DNA of 64,000 nt from Cristatella mucedo (Eukaryota; Bryozoa; Phylactolaemata; Cristatellidae). The notes under the pieces are model-generated. The model ran no database searches. It saw nothing but the letters and a program-made list of their open reading frames with translations, and was not told the DNA's origin. The translations under genes and the position numbers were made by a program. Of the stretch, positions 34,175 through 46,189 are shown in pieces. Position 1 is the first letter of the stretch; each line of letters opens with the position of its first letter. The stretch is taken from positions 3,797,501-3,861,500 of the forward strand of contig WPIO01000035.1 in assembly GCA_009760855.2 (NCBI GenBank), read 5' to 3'.

Positions 34175-34850
34175 CTATATAATGCATCTCCTTCTGCAAC
34201 TCCACAAAGTCATAAAGACCAGGTGAGCGTAACACAGGAGAGTTTAGTATAGCCCACTCACAGCCTAAGCGGCCTTCGGTACGCATTCGGTAGCCAACAG
34301 ACTTCGTCTCACGCAAGAAAGAGAAAGTGGGAAGCTTAGCAGAGCCAGGAGAGCAGTTGAGGTAGTGAGTAGCATGGAAGTACCAGGTCAAGACCGCTGA
34401 AAAGAATGAGCCATAGTCGGCAGTAGTAGAGTACCTGTCGTTGCGTAAGAATTGTGGAAGTGAGTTCCCAGTCTAGGACCTGCAAAGCTAAAGCTTCTGT
34501 CGCCAACGGTATTTAAGCTGAGGAAAGTAAGAGATCATTTATTGTCCACACAGGACCTAAGGGCAAGAACAGGCTGAAACTGATGCAGAAGTACAGCTAG
34601 GTACGAAGGAGCTAAGCCGTGGCGGGCCTTGTGGGTCAGCTTAAGAACTTTGCTCTGAATCCGTTGCTCAACCGGCATCCATCCTAGCTCTTTTAGCAAA
34701 GGATACACGTGCTCTAACCTCTGGGACTTGAAGACTAGCCTTGCAGCCATATTTCTAGTCAGCTGCAGTGGCCTAATAGCTTTCTTTGGCAGCCCAGCGA
34801 ATAAGGAATGTCAATAATCAAGCCGAGACAGAACTAAGGAGGTAGTTAAA
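34175..34850 (-). mobile_element. L2/CR1-like family B, antisense 3' part
   Basis: The - strand carries ARLVFKSQRLEHVYPLLKEL, GWMPVEQRIQSKVLKL and LAPSYLAVLLHQFQP, then the family B 3' UTR. The 3' tail is GGAGTTGCAGAAGGAGATGC followed by ATTATATAG. It closely matches 2.1-2.75 kb. Confidence 0.85.
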
Positions 34851-35613
34851 TTGTGTACAAGCAAGTGTGGGAGACCGCTTTTAATCTCATCTGGATTGCC
34901 AACGATTAGTGATTGCCAATCAAGTTGTCAGACAGTTTATCAGCTCAATGGCAGTGAATTATGTTGCAGTAAAAGCTGGTATAGGCGCCACAATCACCGT
35001 ACATAGTGCTTGTATCAGTAAAAGTTGCAGACCGCCAAATTTAATGTGCCGCATAATTAACCGTCCATCATGATACTGATTGGTAAAAATAAGCGTCGAA
35101 GAGGCTGGTTAGGCAGAGTTTGTAAAGCGGCGGCGTGCTAGATTTTCCGGATTTTGCCGACTGAAAAGTTATTCGTATTGAAATTGTGATTCTTGAATTG
35201 TTAATGATAGAACTTTCGCATAATATTTTGATTGATTTGATAATCTAATCTTTCGAATAATCTTTTGTTAGGTGGCATAGAAGCCGGAATTATGTAATAG
35301 TCCCACAGCTGTACTCTAAAGCTTTGTTTCAGGCAGGAAGTGAGCTAGAGGTGTTGGAACTGATGATTTTAGCGACCAAGGCTAGCATTAGTTTGCAATT
35401 CTGTGGTGCTATGGACGTAGTCGCAGGCATCGCTTTACCCCATTGCTGATACGAGAAGCCCCTAACTATCTCTTGTTGTCAAACAGTCATCTCCACACAT
35501 TGCACGTGGCCTTCTATCTTAAGGCATAGTTTGTCTTTATTGCTGCCACGTTCGGCTACTGTTGGCGTACCTATGTGCATTGTAGCTGTACCTACAAGTC
35601 ACCAGCCATGATA
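34851..35613. other. No recognised feature
   Basis: Only very short frames. No repeat or domain was identified before the direct-repeat pair that follows. Confidence 0.35.
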
Positions 35614-36329
35614 CAATGCTCATGGCTACACCGATAATCGTGCTGCATCGGCAATGATGGCAAAGTTTTTTTGTGGCTTAGCTCTGTCTGACCGTAGAAG
35701 CCACCACACTCCGTTTTTACGGTAACGCTAGAATCAAGGAATACGTCCTATCGCCTTCGGAGCTGAGCGTGGTATCTCTGAGACCCTAGATGAAAGCGAG
35801 CATCATCTCAGCCACTACAGCAAGGTAAACTAAACACTGAACTGCCCCTGGGAGGCACATATGACAGCATTTGGCGATAGTAGCGGCGACACTAAACCCA
35901 GAGAGAATTGACAAGTTGACATTTGTCTTCTATAGTTATCAGTCACAGAGTCTTCTCGTGGCTCCGAGCAGCAAGCACGAGGTGGTGGTTGGTGAAGGAT
36001 GAGCACAAAAGTGCATTGCAGGGTGGCCGTGCGAACTCTCGATAGGCATTGGAATTATTGTACAACTAGCTATCAAAGTTACGAACTGATAGCCAGTTCC
36101 AACCGAGCTTTAGGAAACACAGAGAGACTGCCATCTTGATCTGGTGTGCTATATTGTCATATGTTTAGTAGGCCATAACGACGATATGCAAAAGTATTCT
36201 GTACGAGAGTGCAGAGGTGGTAAAGCAAAGGTTCAACGAATTGCCACAATCCGACGCAATATAGGCTCATGGCTATGCCGATAATCGTGGTGCGTCGGCA
36301 ATGATAGCAATGTTTTTTGTGGTTTAGCT
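35614..36329. repeat. Pair of ~70-bp direct repeats 640 bp apart
   Basis: 35614-35682 and 36257-36329 share CTCATGGCTA, CCGATAATCGTG, TCGGCAATGAT and GTTTTTTGTGG with only scattered differences and the same orientation. The interval has no recognisable coding domain. They could be terminal repeats of a small element or two copies of a short repeat. Confidence 0.6.
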
Positions 36330-36754
36330 TATTCTTATTAGACTAAAGTTGACTGGGTATTGGCGTTGCTAAGCTTAACTTCCGAATGAATATCGTACAA
36401 CTCCATCAATTTGATGTAACCGCCAAATTTAATGTCATTGTGTGCCCGAGCACTCATGCAAGTCGGCTGCTAACCAGCAATTCTGTACAGCAATCCGCCT
36501 CATTATCCTGCAATCTACTTATGGTCGCCTCAAATCGACCACAAATCTGCAATCCAACACGATTCTCATTCCGCATTGCACCTCAGTATGAGTATGCATA
36601 CTTTCAACCTTCAATCTACCTTACGCACGTACATTATATGCCTTCAATCTTGGGCAACGCTTATCAAATGACGACAATTGCCAGGGATAACAAGGCAGTC
36701 TATTATGATCCTCGCTCAAATTGTTTTCTGTCTGTAACTCCACGCAGCCACAAA

Positions 36755-36885
36755 TACTATGTGCGTATTATGCAGGAGAGTATTGTATAGTTCGCTCAAA
36801 GCCTAAGCGACTTTCTTTACCCATTCGGTAGCCAACCGACTTTAATTCCCGTAGCAAAGAGAAAATGGAAAGCATTGCAGAGTGA
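36755..36885 (-). mobile_element. L2/CR1-like family B, 3' UTR fragment
   Basis: CAGGAGAGTATTGTATAGTT, CTCAAAGCCTAAGCGAC and CATTCGGTAGCCAACCGAC match the antisense family B 3' region at 34225-34320. A 134-codon frame at 36386-36790 runs into it and has no recognisable domain. Confidence 0.65.
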
Positions 36886-36889
36886 AATC

Positions 36890-37590
36890 ACTAGCCAGTG
36901 GCTTGCTGATTATTTCTTTGCATATCCCATTACAAAGTGTTTGAAACACTGCTTGCTATTCTACCGAATAGCGCAGTCAGGGGCTTTAAGCTGGTGCAAG
37001 AACCTGCCTCTAGGCTTGTCATTCGTTAGGGTTGAAGCTGCCACATCACGCCACTTCTAGTACACCTGCACTGGCGCTCAGTCAAGCAATGCATTTAATT
37101 AAGGGTTATGTCATTCAATTTCAGGTCCCTTCATTCCTTAGCTTTAGCCTACCTCTCAGATCTACTCTGCCACCAGGCTAAGTACAGTACCACTCGGCTT
37201 TTTGGAATCCAATCGATTACGTATACCTCGTACGAACCTAAATTCTGATTAGGCCTCGTCTTTAGATCGTATGGTGTTTATGCCTGGAGTTCACTTCCGA
37301 CTGGCATCATGACATCACTGAATGCACCACATTAAAAAAATACTAAAAGCGCATCTACGTATCGCACAATTTAGTGGGTCCATGCGATTCTTTTTTTGTT
37401 CCTCTGACTACTGACAGTGTGCTTGCTGCCAATAATGGTATTTGCATGCCGACCCTATGGCTGTCTCTTATGCTCGTTGTCATCGAGCATGCAACCAGTA
37501 TCCATTCGGTCATGCTTAATTTGCAGCAAATAAAAAGTGCCTAGAGAGAGATTAAGATCTCTAATGGTGCTATATCAATTTAGCGTTATG
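36890..37590 (+). mobile_element. L2-like family A, diverged 3' part
   Basis: Frames contain remnants of the C-terminal region (GCCACATCACGCCACTTCT, GGTCCCTTCATTC) and a recognisable hairpin tail (AAAGTGCCTAGAGAGAGATT...). The ATT tail has decayed. It is an older insertion than the copies at 21-24 kb. Confidence 0.75.
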
Positions 37591-38084
37591 ATTAGCATTT
37601 GTAGTATTATGATTATTGTCTTTAGCAATCGACATAAGAATAATACTTCTCGGCTTTTGCAGGGCTGAAGCTGTACATGTCACATAGCCTTGGCTAGATA
37701 TCCGTGTTCGGCGAGTTTTAAAGTCACACGACTAAGATTTAGCGATCTAAGGATGCTTTACAAGCAACCTATAATAACTGTTATTATTATCCTGCATATT
37801 CCCAAAACAAGTCACAAATGAGTCATTCCCTGTCAATTTATGAGTCAAAAATTGCCTCTAGGTTATGAAAAGACGAACAACCTGACGTGCAACTAACTTA
37901 ATGGCTGGTAATAAATTTATTTCTGAGAACTAGAAGTTATCTTTTTCTTTATTCAAGTTCATGTCCACCAAATAAATGAATTGTCAACCAAGATCAGTCG
38001 GGCATTAATTTAGTTTTTCAAATTAAATGCAAACATTCAAAGATAGAAAGTACAGTTTTTTCGAATAGGGGCTAACCTATATTG

Positions 38085-38145
38085 ATCTCGCAGGACTTGA
38101 CCTCGGTCCTTCAAAGATGCAGTGCCTGGGCTTTTCAATCGGAAG
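38085..38145 (-). repeat. tRNA-like SINE head, antisense
   Basis: On the - strand AGCCCAGGCACTGCATCTTT resembles the A-box side of the 10.92 kb copy, and GGACCGAGGTCAAGTCCTGC is a degraded B box. Confidence 0.4.
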
Positions 38146-38289
38146 TTGAAAATTAACTCAGTGAACTGAGAGCAGCTTCCGCAAATTCTGCAAGTTGCGG
38201 TTCCCATTAAGCGTTCTGGACCGATTGGCGACAGACTGCTGTAATTACATTAAACAAGTAAAAGAAATAATTGAAAGTCATTGTTTAGA

Positions 38290-38990
38290 GATAATCACTT
38301 TACAGAGTGCACAATTACGAAAGCATGGTGACCTTCTCCGGATTTCCGACTTGGGTGGAATGTCATTGTTAGATCAGCCGGATCTTTAGGGAGTGTTTGA
38401 TACAAACTATGTGAGGTACTCCTGCAGCACCTCTGCCACCTCGATGCAAGTACGTACTCTCCTTCAACACCACCCTATCTTGTACTAATAAGTTAATGCA
38501 CTTCTATCCCTGCAAACTTTTAAATTCAGACTTGCTTAAATACGAATGCTGAAGCTGAGCTAGTCAATGTACTAGTAACAGCTTGTTCATTATTCTGTCA
38601 CTACTTGTAGATCAGCCTTAATATACAATCAGTAGCTCCAAGTTCATGCAAAAACTCGGTATGTAAAGCTTTCCATTAGAAATGCTGCACCTACCACATT
38701 ACTGATATCGCTTGTCTATCGAGCAAGCACCCAATCAAACTCCATATTTGTGGTTTACTTGTAGGTCCCTTTACTCTCTGGCTTTGGCCTTCTGTCAACA
38801 ACTAATTTGGATTGGAATCGTATAACTGCTCCGATATAATCTGACTCAAGCTGTGCCGTTGTACTTCTAATAAGTCTCATACCATTTGAGGATTGTCCCC
38901 CCAGTTTGCATCCGCCGATACCTAAAACTCATCCTCCTTTGATGCCCTGCTACCACCTTACTCCGCGACATTAAAAAAAGTAAAACTTTG
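38290..38990 (+). mobile_element. Very degenerate L2-like element
   Basis: DLLRISDLGGMSLLDQPDL followed by a stop and GVFDTN mirrors DLLRNADMGRLSLLVLLDLSAAIDTID of the better copies. Later fragments (CTGCACCTACCACATTACTG, GGTCCCTTTACTCTCTGGCT) follow the C-terminal order. No tail is visible. Confidence 0.5.
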
Positions 38991-39850
38991 CCGACTCATC
39001 AAAAAATCTACTCCTCCTTCGTGTATTGTTTTTGTTTTTATATTTGCACCAAACTGTTGCATATTATTATTGGACTGCATTTACATGATTCATTTACAGC
39101 TTACGTAAAGTGTTTCAACATAAATTTTTATTTTGTTGTGCTTCTCATAAATATTTGTTTCAACGTGATTAATAATGAACCAGTCCATTGTCATAGTATC
39201 AGTGCTTTTTATTGCTACCTTCAAAATACCTACGTCCTTTGGTGCTGTAGTAGAAACTCAGTTTCTAGCTTCACGAGGCCAGTTCCAATTCTTTTTGTTA
39301 CAAGTTGGCAAGGAGTAGCATCATTACGAGTGAATGTTACAAGCATACAAAGACGCCTTCTGCGACAACGCTCAATTTCATGTGTTCAGAGGTTTTCAAA
39401 ATCATAGCTTTGCTCGAATTGCGAAGACCTAACACGCCTAGATCCTGCTTAATCTCGACAGATATTCAATACTCCAAAAGTGGTGTGAGACTACAGCATA
39501 ATTTGTGAGCACAACACATAGAGAAGCCTCTTAAAAATACTTTGCTAAATAAAATGTGACTGCGACTGACAATATTCATCTTACAAATCCTGTCTTTCTG
39601 CCTTGTATTCAGTCAAGCAGTTAACTGAACGATAATCACGATAATACGATAATCAGCACCCAGCTGTTCTATATGCGAGCACACACACACACACACTCGT
39701 TAAACGTTCTAACAGTAATCTAGCTACAGAAAGTTGGAGTCGGACGTCCTGTTCATGTCTTCCTCGAAACACCGACATAGCTCTCAAAACATTTGAACCT
39801 CAGTTAAATCATCACAGTTAAAGCCATGGTAACAAATTTCGCCAGGTAAA
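38991..39850. other. AT-rich, no supported gene
   Basis: A 139-codon frame (38988-39407) is composed of residues expected from AT-rich translation, with no domain. A (CA)n run of about 8 units lies at 39679-39695. Confidence 0.4.
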
Positions 39851-39858
39851 TAATAAAT

Positions 39859-40150
39859 TTATCTAAGGTGAAACACTCTAATGGTTAAATTCGTCAAAAT
39901 GCTAAAACCACAATCACTTTTCTCTTCCATCGTATCGTAATCACACGACGCTACAATATCACTACATCTAAAATTGTTGATACTCTGTTTCTCATCAGCC
40001 ATGTATCGAGTGTTGGCAACAGTCCCACAACTTGTACTACAGACTTCATCAGCAGTATTATTCCAGAACTGTTGAGCAGCTAGTCCTGTAATGTTACATA
40101 GTCGTAACTGTTTGCAAAGCCTCAGTCTCGAATCGGTAAATATAGTCATG
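39859..40150 (-). mobile_element. Possible degenerate L2-like C-terminal fragment
   Basis: The - strand frame begins MTIFTDSRLRLCKQLRLC, resembling the HAFVTSRLDFCNSLLTGLP block. The remainder is not alignable by eye. Confidence 0.3.
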
Positions 40151-40199
40151 GACTGCGGAATAAAACTAACAATTTGTTCTATTCATCTTAAGTCATGTT

Positions 40200-43100
40200 T
40201 AACACATTCCTGTACATTAATGGCAGCCAGTTCAGTCCAGGCTATCAAGCGAAATACGCAAATAAGTTCTTAAGCCTACAGATAGAGCTTATTTTCAGCC
40301 CGTGTGCTTTACATTTGCAGAAGGACACAAGCATATGATCCTAGTTGTTGTAGGCGAGCACCCTACCCAAAAGCCAAAGCATAGTATACAATACTAAACT
40401 CCTGCTTCCCAAAACAATTGATAGATTTCCTAACTTCAGCGTACATTGCTTCAGCTAGAGCCACTCTAATGCTGCATTTATCACTATAACGTAACTTCAC
40501 ATTCCTGCTGCCAGTGTCTGCACATTTAACCAGTTCCTACTTCTTAGAAGGCTCAGAATTAGTAGTATCAAACTTAGGCTTTTATCAGAATATTCCAGCT
40601 CCACAAATGCGATGGCAAGCCTTTACTGCAAATTTCTGTTAACTGTAACAAGAGTATTCCAAAGGTCACTGTCCATGGCAGCAATAAAGTCCGTCTCAGC
40701 CTAATGTTAAATATCCTTAATTTTAGAGCAAACAACTTTATCTGACATCTGAGGAGGGCTACAAATGTCCTGTACAAATCAGATTGTAAAGCTCTCTCTT
40801 CGAATTCCAAAGTACAACTAACGGAATGCAACATGAGTGAGGCTTTTCACGATGCCTAACAATAGCTTATGGCATACCCGGTTAGTTATCCGCATAACTT
40901 AAGAAGCCACACTAATATCTTGGCAGTCATAACCCAGGTGATGAAGCATACAGAAGTCATAGTGCCACAGTCAGTGTATTTGACACTTTTTCGAGGAGGA
41001 ATAGCAAAGCTGCAATCATTAAGCTTGAAGTATAAGTTCACTTAGGATAATGCCACTCCTGCTCATTTGAAATGCTATCGTAAGCAGTTGCGGATCCAGA
41101 GGGCCAGACGGCATTTGCCGCTTCCTAGCAAAGGGACATTTCATACGTCATTGACCCTCATTTGCGACCGATTTACGTGCTAGCTTCACTGAATGAGGAG
41201 CAGCCGAGTTCGCGTTGAAAAACCACAACTTTAGCACTATACTATTTTCTAAATTGCTTCCCTAGCCCCTTCTACACAAAGAACTTTTACAGGCCTGACC
41301 CTCTAATAGGGTAATCACCTTGCCCAGTCACTCATAACGTGCCATGTTTTAGCTGTAATCACAGGTTTAATTATCCGGAAAGGCAAACGGTTTTAGCATC
41401 TTAGGCTGCTGAAAATTGGCCCTCATTTGTCAAATTAATAAAGCATTTAAGATGTACTTGCCGAAATATGCCGTGAGGCTTTCTGCTGTCACTACCAGGA
41501 TACGTGCCTCAGCTAGATTTGCTCTTTGATATGCCAAGGTGTGCTAAGGTCTTTCTCTTTTTCTCCTCACCAGGACAATTGAAACCCCACCGGTTCATCG
41601 TAGTCTTATGTCATGAAGCCTTGACGACTAGGCGGTGTTCTGCTGAAAAGCAAGCTCATAACCTAATTTGTATGCAGTGCGACTACGGTAGCTAAAAAGT
41701 GTCATTCAGTGCTACAAACAAAGTTAAAGGAATAGCTAAGTCCGCGAAAAGATCATTCGGAAACTATGCGACATGCTAGGAATGTTTACGGCAGTGCAGA
41801 TAATTTAGATATGTACCATTAGTCAGCAACAATAGATGTAGGTGACTGTACGGGCCCTGTTGCATGGCAGGATTACAATTTTACTATTAATGTAACCACT
41901 GATTCTGAAAAAAGACCTCCATCAACGGCCTTATGCAGAGACACACCTTAAATGGAATTGAGTTACAACAATTATACAATTGGTAATTTTATAGCACCTT
42001 AAAAAGAACTTGTTCTCTATGAAGGTTTTTAAAATTCATTGAGAGAGTCAGTAGTCGAGGATGAGTGTCATGCACCGTATCAACAATTAAAACGCAAGAC
42101 AATTATTAGAGCTGACTTCTGGGAACAATTTATTAAGAAGTTCCAGATTTCAAGTAAATTTTTGCTGTATAGTTTTAGTGGAAAGGTTTTAACTTATCGT
42201 TAAAGAATGATCGATGATACATGCGAATACCTTGCTTTTGGGAAACTTTAAATGAAATATGATAGCCAGCGTAGGAATACTTTCAGCCTACTTTTAGGAT
42301 GATGGGGTTTGGCAGGAAGAATTCTAAAAGAAATGTGTAAGTAACGCAGACAGTGTTTAGAAGAAATTTAATTCAAAGACAATCACAGATTTTCATTACA
42401 TACTATAATACTTGCAACTCTTGATATCATTTGATAGTTATGAGGACTTTAGAAAGAGCTTTTTATTGAAAAATGTAGCCTTAATCAGATCGACTTTTAA
42501 CTTTTCACGGAGCTTTTTTCACGGGTCCAGGAGTACCCACGTAAAGTTATTGACACATACGTAATACAATATAAACTTTAAGAAGTCACAAAACTGTTTT
42601 GCACTCCATGTAGTCGCTTTGGTGTGATTATCTATTACAGTTGTGAAATAATCTCTTGATTTTCAGTCGGCTTGGTAAAAACCTTATCTTATACGACAGG
42701 GGAAACCAATGAGTGTGAATTTACTTTTCCCTAAGCTCAAATCCTAGGCCTATCATGGCTTCATGGGATAAGAAAAGGAAATGACTGCGGCTTCTTTGAC
42801 AGACGACCAAACATTAGCTCAGAATGATACCATGCCAAACATCAAGTTTAGTGGAGCCGATTTTCAACATATAGCATAGCATAAGAATGTCGCTCAAAGT
42901 AACCAATTTTTGTTATATAGTCACTCTGTGCATAAATTGTCAAATATTTTGTCCATATGCGACTAATATAGGTACTTAAAGTCCAACAATGTCGTTTCTC
43001 CAGCAAACAAATTTGGGTGCATTCACTTTCACGGTCCGTTCGCAAGACTTTTAAGGATCGAATGGCAAATCAATTTCAACGTCTTTATGATAGTTTGGCT

Positions 43101-43390
43101 GGAAAACTGCATGGTAGGCAAATCATTATCCTCAAAAGCGACTGAGAAGTAAAAGTTATTTCGAACTTGAATTAAGAGATGTGAAATACGGTTTATCGCG
43201 TCTATTCAAATTTGCTTTGTGGTTGTTATATACCTTTCCCATTGCCACGAATTCAAACCTAGTGATATCACTTTAGGAGTGCTCCTAACTAGTGGCCAAC
43301 GTAGTGGAGATAATAATCCCGCAAAGCCTGCCATGAGGAACACCCAGCTGCCCTCCAAGCGGCCATCATAGCGGCTGGCCTCTGAACTCG
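40200..43390. other. No supported gene; AT-rich
   Basis: Short frames only (up to 86 codons). Weak hints of antisense L2 tails occur near 40300 (GTGCTTTACATTTGCAG) and 41990 (TAGCACCTTAAAAAGAACTTG) but are too decayed to call. Otherwise nothing is recognised. Confidence 0.35.
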
Positions 43391-43394
43391 CTTA

Positions 43395-43715
43395 GCTGTG
43401 ACTGTGCTGTGGTACACAAGCGAACCTAAGTATATTGGCTTCAGTAGAAGCAGGGAATATCTGTGCTCTCTGGCGTTGGTATATACTCTCAAACCACCGA
43501 AGAAATATTACAGTTATGCTTTCAGGTTTGATTTTTTTGGTTTCATTTAGCTTAAATTTCGTACTTGCCGTTTGTCACGGAGGTATTGGTAATTGTTAAT
43601 AAGGTCAGAATCCGTTAAGGCAATAAAGAAAAAAATCAGCTGTTCCTAATAGGATTGCAGCTCAGACCAATTTTAAGAGGCAGAGTTTTCTGTTGGTTCC
43701 GATTCAGTGTGAAAC
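43395..43715 (+). repeat. Unclassified dispersed repeat, copy 1 (internally deleted)
   Basis: AGTAGAAGCAGGGAATATCTGTGC...CTC matches 46.78 kb (GTAGAAGCTGGGAAATTATGTGC). TATTGGTAATTGTTAATAAG and GCAGCTCAGACCAATTTTAAGAGGC match 47.90-48.00 kb. The ~1 kb between these parts in copy 2 is missing here. Confidence 0.6.
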
Positions 43716-43965
43716 GCAGCTGCAAGTATAATGGATGGAATATATCTAATCATTGAAGTCAATAATTAATATGCACGCATAATGATTCACATCTATTCAG
43801 CGCTCAAGGTCGAACGCTCACAGTGGGTTTACAGTACATGTTCAGATAGCGAACACGCAATGTGGCACGACAATTGGAAATGCAAGCAGCACATCTGTAA
43901 CTGATTTGTAACGGATTGTGATAAAGAACGGGCCATTTTTGTCAATTGCCCTAAAATGCCCTTGA

Positions 43966-44241
43966 TTGTTCGTTCACGAATATTTAAAAGGACGTGGTTA
44001 CACTTTTGATGCAGGATGCTGCAATGATAAATACAATTTGGAACTTCTCTCAGTAACGGTCGATCCACTTCCGAGGAACCCCTATGCATTGGCGTGTTTC
44101 CCAAGGCCGTTGCCACCGGTTTCCGTGCATGCAGTCGATTTAATTCCCATCATCGGGGCAAACTATGAATGTACACAGTTAGATGTTGCGTGGAATAATA
44201 GTGGCACTTTCACAAAGCAAGTCCGGTTGATGGCTTGGTGA
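43966..44241 (+). CDS. Unidentified 91-codon open frame
   Basis: The frame is rich in Cys, Pro and hydrophobics (GRGYTFDAGCCNDKYNLELL; PRPLPPVSVHAVDLIPIIGA) and reads more like protein than its surroundings, but no family is recognised. It ends exactly where a tRNA-like SINE head begins (44238). It could be a gene fragment, part of a repeat or chance, and an opposite-strand frame of 95 codons overlaps it. Confidence 0.2.
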   Translation: MFVHEYLKGRGYTFDAGCCNDKYNLELLSVTVDPLPRNPYALACFPRPLPPVSVHAVDLIPIIGANYECTQLDVAWNNSGTFTKQVRLMAW

Positions 44242-44323
44242 GCCGCGATGGCACACTAGGTAAGGCGGTTGCTTTCACGACCTTGGTCCCGAGGTCGTGG
44301 GTTCGATTCCTGTGGTGGGTGAT
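44238..44323 (+). repeat. tRNA-like SINE head with a perfect B box
   Basis: GATGGCACACTAGGTAAGGCGG is A-box-like, and GGTTCGATTCC (44300-44310) matches the polymerase III B-box consensus exactly. The T-stem pairs only weakly (GTGGG with CCTGT) and the acceptor ends do not pair, so this is a tRNA-derived pseudogene or SINE head rather than a working tRNA. Confidence 0.55.
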
Positions 44324-44439
44324 TCTTTATCGCCACTGCAAGCGGTGGTGATAGCCATAAAGGCTCTTCTGTCGCTATACAAAAAGAGTCTATTTAATCA
44401 GCTAGGATTTTTATTTTTTTATTTTCGATTGATTGTGGT

Positions 44440-45910
44440 AATTGTCTCCCGACCATTGCTGTCGATTGCCATGCTTTGCTTACTGCTAACGCTCAAAGTA
44501 GCTTGAAAATGCCATCTTTTTACTTAGAAGGCAGCGAAATGTTGTCTTCAATAACAAATGTAGCTTTGCACTACCATTTCTCGTCTATTGGCCACAGGTT
44601 AGAGTTTCACCTTTAACTCAATAAAATGTTAAATGCAATGACAATTGGAGATTCGTGCAGTCAAATATTGGTCGATTTGAAAAGATTTATAGTTATTTGA
44701 TGGCTCGAGTGGAGTCGGTAGAGCTCTTAATAGTAGATTTAGTTTAACTGACCCGGTTGCCCCTTATACAGGGTGCTTTGTAATGAGTATTTAAAATTGG
44801 ACCTTTAAGAAACCCATGTTGGGGCATTTTGCATCGGATTGCTGTAGATTGTAGTTTTTACCCGGGTTAATGCAGTCGATTGCAGTGCATTGCTGCCGAA
44901 TGGTGGATTCATGTATAGTAAAATTGTGCTAGTAAGCGATAACTGATAATTAGCGCTTCTAGTGTTGGAGTTCTGGTCGCTTTGCTGCTGATTCCGTTGG
45001 ATTGGGGTAGATAGCTGTATGGAACTAGGCCCTTGCAGTCGATTGCAATGCTTTGTGCAAAACCGCTTACGCACAATGGAGTAAAGTGTCTGTGCTCACT
45101 TGGAGCTGAATCTAGTCTTATATGCGATGTAAATTAAAGCTTTATGTTGGCTTTTTAAGGATGATTTGCAATGGAATAGAATGAATTGTGGTATTGTCCT
45201 TATTTATTCCGGGCGATTGCCACTGCTCCCAAGAGTGAGCAGATACATTTTTATTTGTATTTTCAGTGGGTGTGCACAAAAGGGAATTTGCTTGAATGCA
45301 CAATAAGAAGTGGAGCTCGGCCCAATCTGTTTGCAGTCATTCTTTGTGAATGGGGTGGATTGGTATGGATTGCAATATTGGCATGGGCTATTGCAGTCGA
45401 TTGCAGAGCATTACCCGAAAATAGCCTTGCCAAAGCAAGCCAAATTGTATGAGTACAATTGCCTCAAAGTTTTATCAAATTCAACCAAAAAATGAGAGTT
45501 TCGAAAATGATTTTGTTCGTTTCATGGTAAAATGCAGTGGATTGTGGTACATTCCAGTATATTGCCCTATTGGTCAGGGCTGCTGCAATATTATTTCGAG
45601 AACGCACGTGTGCCTTTTTGTGCATGTAATGTTAGTGCAGTGTAGTTTCATAGTTTTTTTAAGAGCTCTGTGATGCGGATTTTTTGTGGATTTGAAGTGA
45701 AGTAAAGTATATTGTGGCGGTTTGCCACAAATTCCAGGACAGGTCTCCAGCACTGCAGCTCGTTTGCATAAGTGCACATGAACGAAATGACATGAAGTAT
45801 TGTGGATAGATAATGTCGGTGATTGACTGAAAAATCCACCCACAATTTGAGCTACCCAGCGCCAATTTCCAGTCGATATTAGCCCAATTAGAATGAATTG
45901 CATTTTATTT
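44440..45910 (+). repeat. Degenerate ~170-bp quasi-tandem array
   Basis: GCAGTCGATTGC followed by A/C-TGC recurs at about 44461, 44875, 45038, 45212 (GGCGATTGCCACTGC), 45395 and, degraded, 45535. Spacings from 44875 on are about 165-185 bp. Neighbouring units also share a downstream (A/C)TTGGAGCT or GTGGAGCTCGG box. It looks like an old satellite-type array. Similar boxes reappear at 48.48-48.62 kb. Confidence 0.5.
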
Positions 45911-46189
45911 CAGTGGGTTGCTAAAATTAGTCAAACCGGAATCGCAATTCTATAGTTAAAGATCAGTGCTCCTTGCCTAAGAATGATTAGTTTGTGGCTC
46001 GGGTGCTTTGCCTTGCTTTTTCCATTGCAAAGGCAAGGAAAAAGTCTATCTGCTAAGGTACTGATTGAGGCACTGATGATTGAGTGAGGCACTGATCTAG
46101 CGACGGCATTATAGATTAGATAGATTACTATTATAACCATGTTGCATTATATATTTAATTATAATTCGGACATATACTTTTAAAAAGGT

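Noticed and set aside
38988-39407. A 139-codon possible membrane protein
   Set aside because: Composition is what AT-rich sequence gives by chance; there is no signal or conserved motif.
44238-44323. Functional tRNA gene
   Set aside because: The B box is perfect but the T stem pairs poorly and no acceptor stem closes, so it is listed as a SINE-like head.
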